A stretch of DNA of 14,290 nt from Clostridiales bacterium. GTDB taxonomy: Bacteria > Bacillota > Clostridia > Saccharofermentanales > Saccharofermentanaceae. Under the pieces are notes generated by a model. The model made no database searches. It was not told the origin of the DNA and was given only the letters and a program-made list of their open reading frames with translations. The translations under genes and the position numbers were made by a program. The stretch lies in the NCBI GenBank assembly GCA_016930475.1, contig JAFGGR010000109.1, positions 1 to 14,290 of the forward strand, read 5' to 3'. Each line of letters begins with the position of its first letter. Position 1 is the stretch's first letter. Of this stretch, positions 13,333 to 14,290 are shown in pieces.

Positions 13333-13349
13333 TAGGAGTCGAAGAAATG
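13302..13349 (+). repeat. tandem copy of a ribosome site plus start codon
   Basis: GGAGTCGAAGAAATG occurs at 13302-13316 and again at 13335-13349, 33 bases apart. The second copy is the SD and ATG of the lipid-kinase-like gene. The first lies in the end of the MarR gene, in the same frame as the kinase, so it could also start the kinase 11 codons earlier and overlap MarR. Confidence 0.85.
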
Positions 13350-14060
13350 ACAGGATTTATCGGCGGCTTTGGGATTCTTGCAGGCTACTATGTCGTCTGT
13401 GCATCCACAGCGCTTTTCTTGCGCCGCCTGATCCGGATCCCGACGGAGATCTTCCGAAAGATCCTTCACACGATCCTCCTTTGCTCCCTTTTCATTTGGC
13501 TCTACGCCTTCCCCGACTGGTGGATGGCCTCCCTCGCTGCGCTTCTGTTTATCGCGGGCGTCTATCCGATCCTTTCCCTGACCGAAAAATGGTCCGGCTA
13601 TTCCGATTTGCTCACCGAACGAAGAAGCGGCGAGGCCAAGAAAAGCCTCTTTCTGGTATTCATGATGTTTGCGATCCTGAATGCCCTGTGTTGGGGACTT
13701 CTCGGCCAGAAATGGCTGGTCCTCGCATGCATTTGCGCCTGGGGGTTCGGCGACTCGGCCGCCGCCCTGATCGGTAAAAAATTCGGAAAGCACTACCTTC
13801 AGGGTAAATACATCGAAGGCCGTAAAAGCGTCGAGGGGACCTTCGCGATGTTCACGGTCTCCTTCCTGTCGGTCCTGATCGTTCTTTTGTATTTCGGGAA
13901 GCTTCCGTGGTACGGAAGCCTTTTGATCGCTTTTCTGACTGCGGCCGTCAGCGCCTTCGTCGAGCTTTTCACCCGAAAAGGCATGGACACGGTCACCTGT
14001 CCGTTCGCCGCTGCGGCCGTTTTGCTCCCGCTATTTATGTTGTGGAGCACATGGCTATGA
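13347..14060 (+). CDS. dolichol/phytol-kinase-like membrane protein (CTP-dependent lipid kinase family)
   Basis: A 237-residue integral membrane protein with about six or seven hydrophobic helices. It carries the signatures of the SEC59/VTE5/Dgk1 family of CTP-dependent lipid kinases: EIFRKILHT at 34-42 (the RKxxH motif), GFGDSAAALIGKKFGKH at 133-149, and EGRKSVEGTFAMF at 157-169. Members phosphorylate polyprenols, phytol or diacylglycerol in the membrane, using CTP. In a clostridium an isoprenoid alcohol or diacylglycerol is plausible, but the substrate is unknown. I chose the start at 13347 because it follows AGGAG and clears the MarR stop; starts at 13314 (own SD copy) and 13299 are possible. 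It is second in the MarR operon, followed after 24 bases by another membrane protein. Confidence 0.85.
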   Translation: MTGFIGGFGILAGYYVVCASTALFLRRLIRIPTEIFRKILHTILLCSLFIWLYAFPDWWMASLAALLFIAGVYPILSLTEKWSGYSDLLTERRSGEAKKSLFLVFMMFAILNALCWGLLGQKWLVLACICAWGFGDSAAALIGKKFGKHYLQGKYIEGRKSVEGTFAMFTVSFLSVLIVLLYFGKLPWYGSLLIAFLTAAVSAFVELFTRKGMDTVTCPFAAAAVLLPLFMLWSTWL

Positions 14061-14084
14061 AAGTGACCGCAAAGGGGCAAAATC

Positions 14085-14290
14085 ATGTCTTCAATCGATA
14101 ACCCCGAAAGCACGGAGCCCATGCCGAATCACACGAAATCCGGAGCGCGAACGCTTCTGGCTTCCCTCATCCTCAGTTCGCCCGGCCCCCTCGTCGTCGG
14201 CATCGGCCTGTTCCTCGGCAAGTCGTCCACCCAACTTGCGGACTTCATCCGCCGGACTGCCGAACTCCTCGCGATCCTTCTCTCCTACAT
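14085..14290 (+). CDS. membrane protein, 3' partial, possibly a cation transporter
   Basis: The frame is open from the ATG at 14085 to the right edge (68 codons). AAGGGG lies about 7 bases before the start. After about 20 polar residues comes LLASLILSSPGPLVVGIGLF, a membrane helix, then GKSSTQLADFIRRTAELLAI leading into a second helix. From memory this N-terminal pattern occurs in clostridial proteins annotated as cation (cation-diffusion-facilitator-like) transporters, but the window ends before any metal-binding motif. It sits 24 bases after the kinase-like gene and is presumably part of the MarR operon. Confidence 0.7.
   Translation, partial: MSSIDNPESTEPMPNHTKSGARTLLASLILSSPGPLVVGIGLFLGKSSTQLADFIRRTAELLAILLSY

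Overview
The window looks like ordinary chromosome from an anaerobic Firmicute, most likely class Clostridia. That is an inference from Shine-Dalgarno (SD) sites of GGAGG type before nearly every gene, moderate GC with AT-rich promoters, small Cro-type regulators beside membrane proteins, a desulfoferrodoxin-type domain, and families typical of clostridia (DUF3795, GyrI-like AraC regulators). No phage, plasmid, tRNA, rRNA or CRISPR locus is visible. Gene identifications rest on motifs read by eye; no database was searched.

Layout. 3-1286 (+): a PLP-dependent decarboxylase cut by the left edge. 1347-2221 (-): a three-gene unit of a small Cro-type regulator and two membrane proteins, behind a TTGACA/TATGCT promoter studded with ATGCAAAG repeats. 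2424-3008 (-): a helix-turn-helix domain fused to a desulfoferrodoxin domain, with a strong internal ribosome site exactly at the domain boundary. 3094-4143 (-): a Fic-domain protein with a winged-helix C-terminus and a 15-bp perfect inverted repeat over its promoter. 4263-5647 (-): a YbaK-type Cys-tRNA(Pro) deacylase and a methyltransferase. 5894-6802 (+): an AraC/GyrI-like regulator. 6845-7567: a 79-bp hairpin, a small lipoprotein (-) and a 57-bp relic of a second GyrI-like gene. 7531-8584 (-): a GNAT acetyltransferase and a protein of unknown function.

8693-9138 is the most unusual stretch. Six near-identical hairpins lie at an almost exact 74-bp period, organised as two copies of a 222-bp three-hairpin super-unit. 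No gene explains it.

9330-10729 (-): an alpha/alpha-toroid (terpenoid-cyclase-like) protein tightly coupled to a Cys-rich DUF3795 protein. 10903-11502 (+): an AT-rich zinc-ribbon membrane protein. 11576-12562 (-): a lipoprotein. 12877-14290 (+): an operon of a MarR regulator, a dolichol/phytol-kinase-like membrane enzyme and the start of another membrane protein, behind a promoter overlapped by a palindromic operator candidate.

A recurring theme is autoregulation: regulator genes (Cro-type, Fic-wHTH, MarR) sit directly behind inverted repeats that overlap their own promoters. The best candidates for something undescribed are the phased hairpin array and the two-product design of the HTH-desulfoferrodoxin gene.
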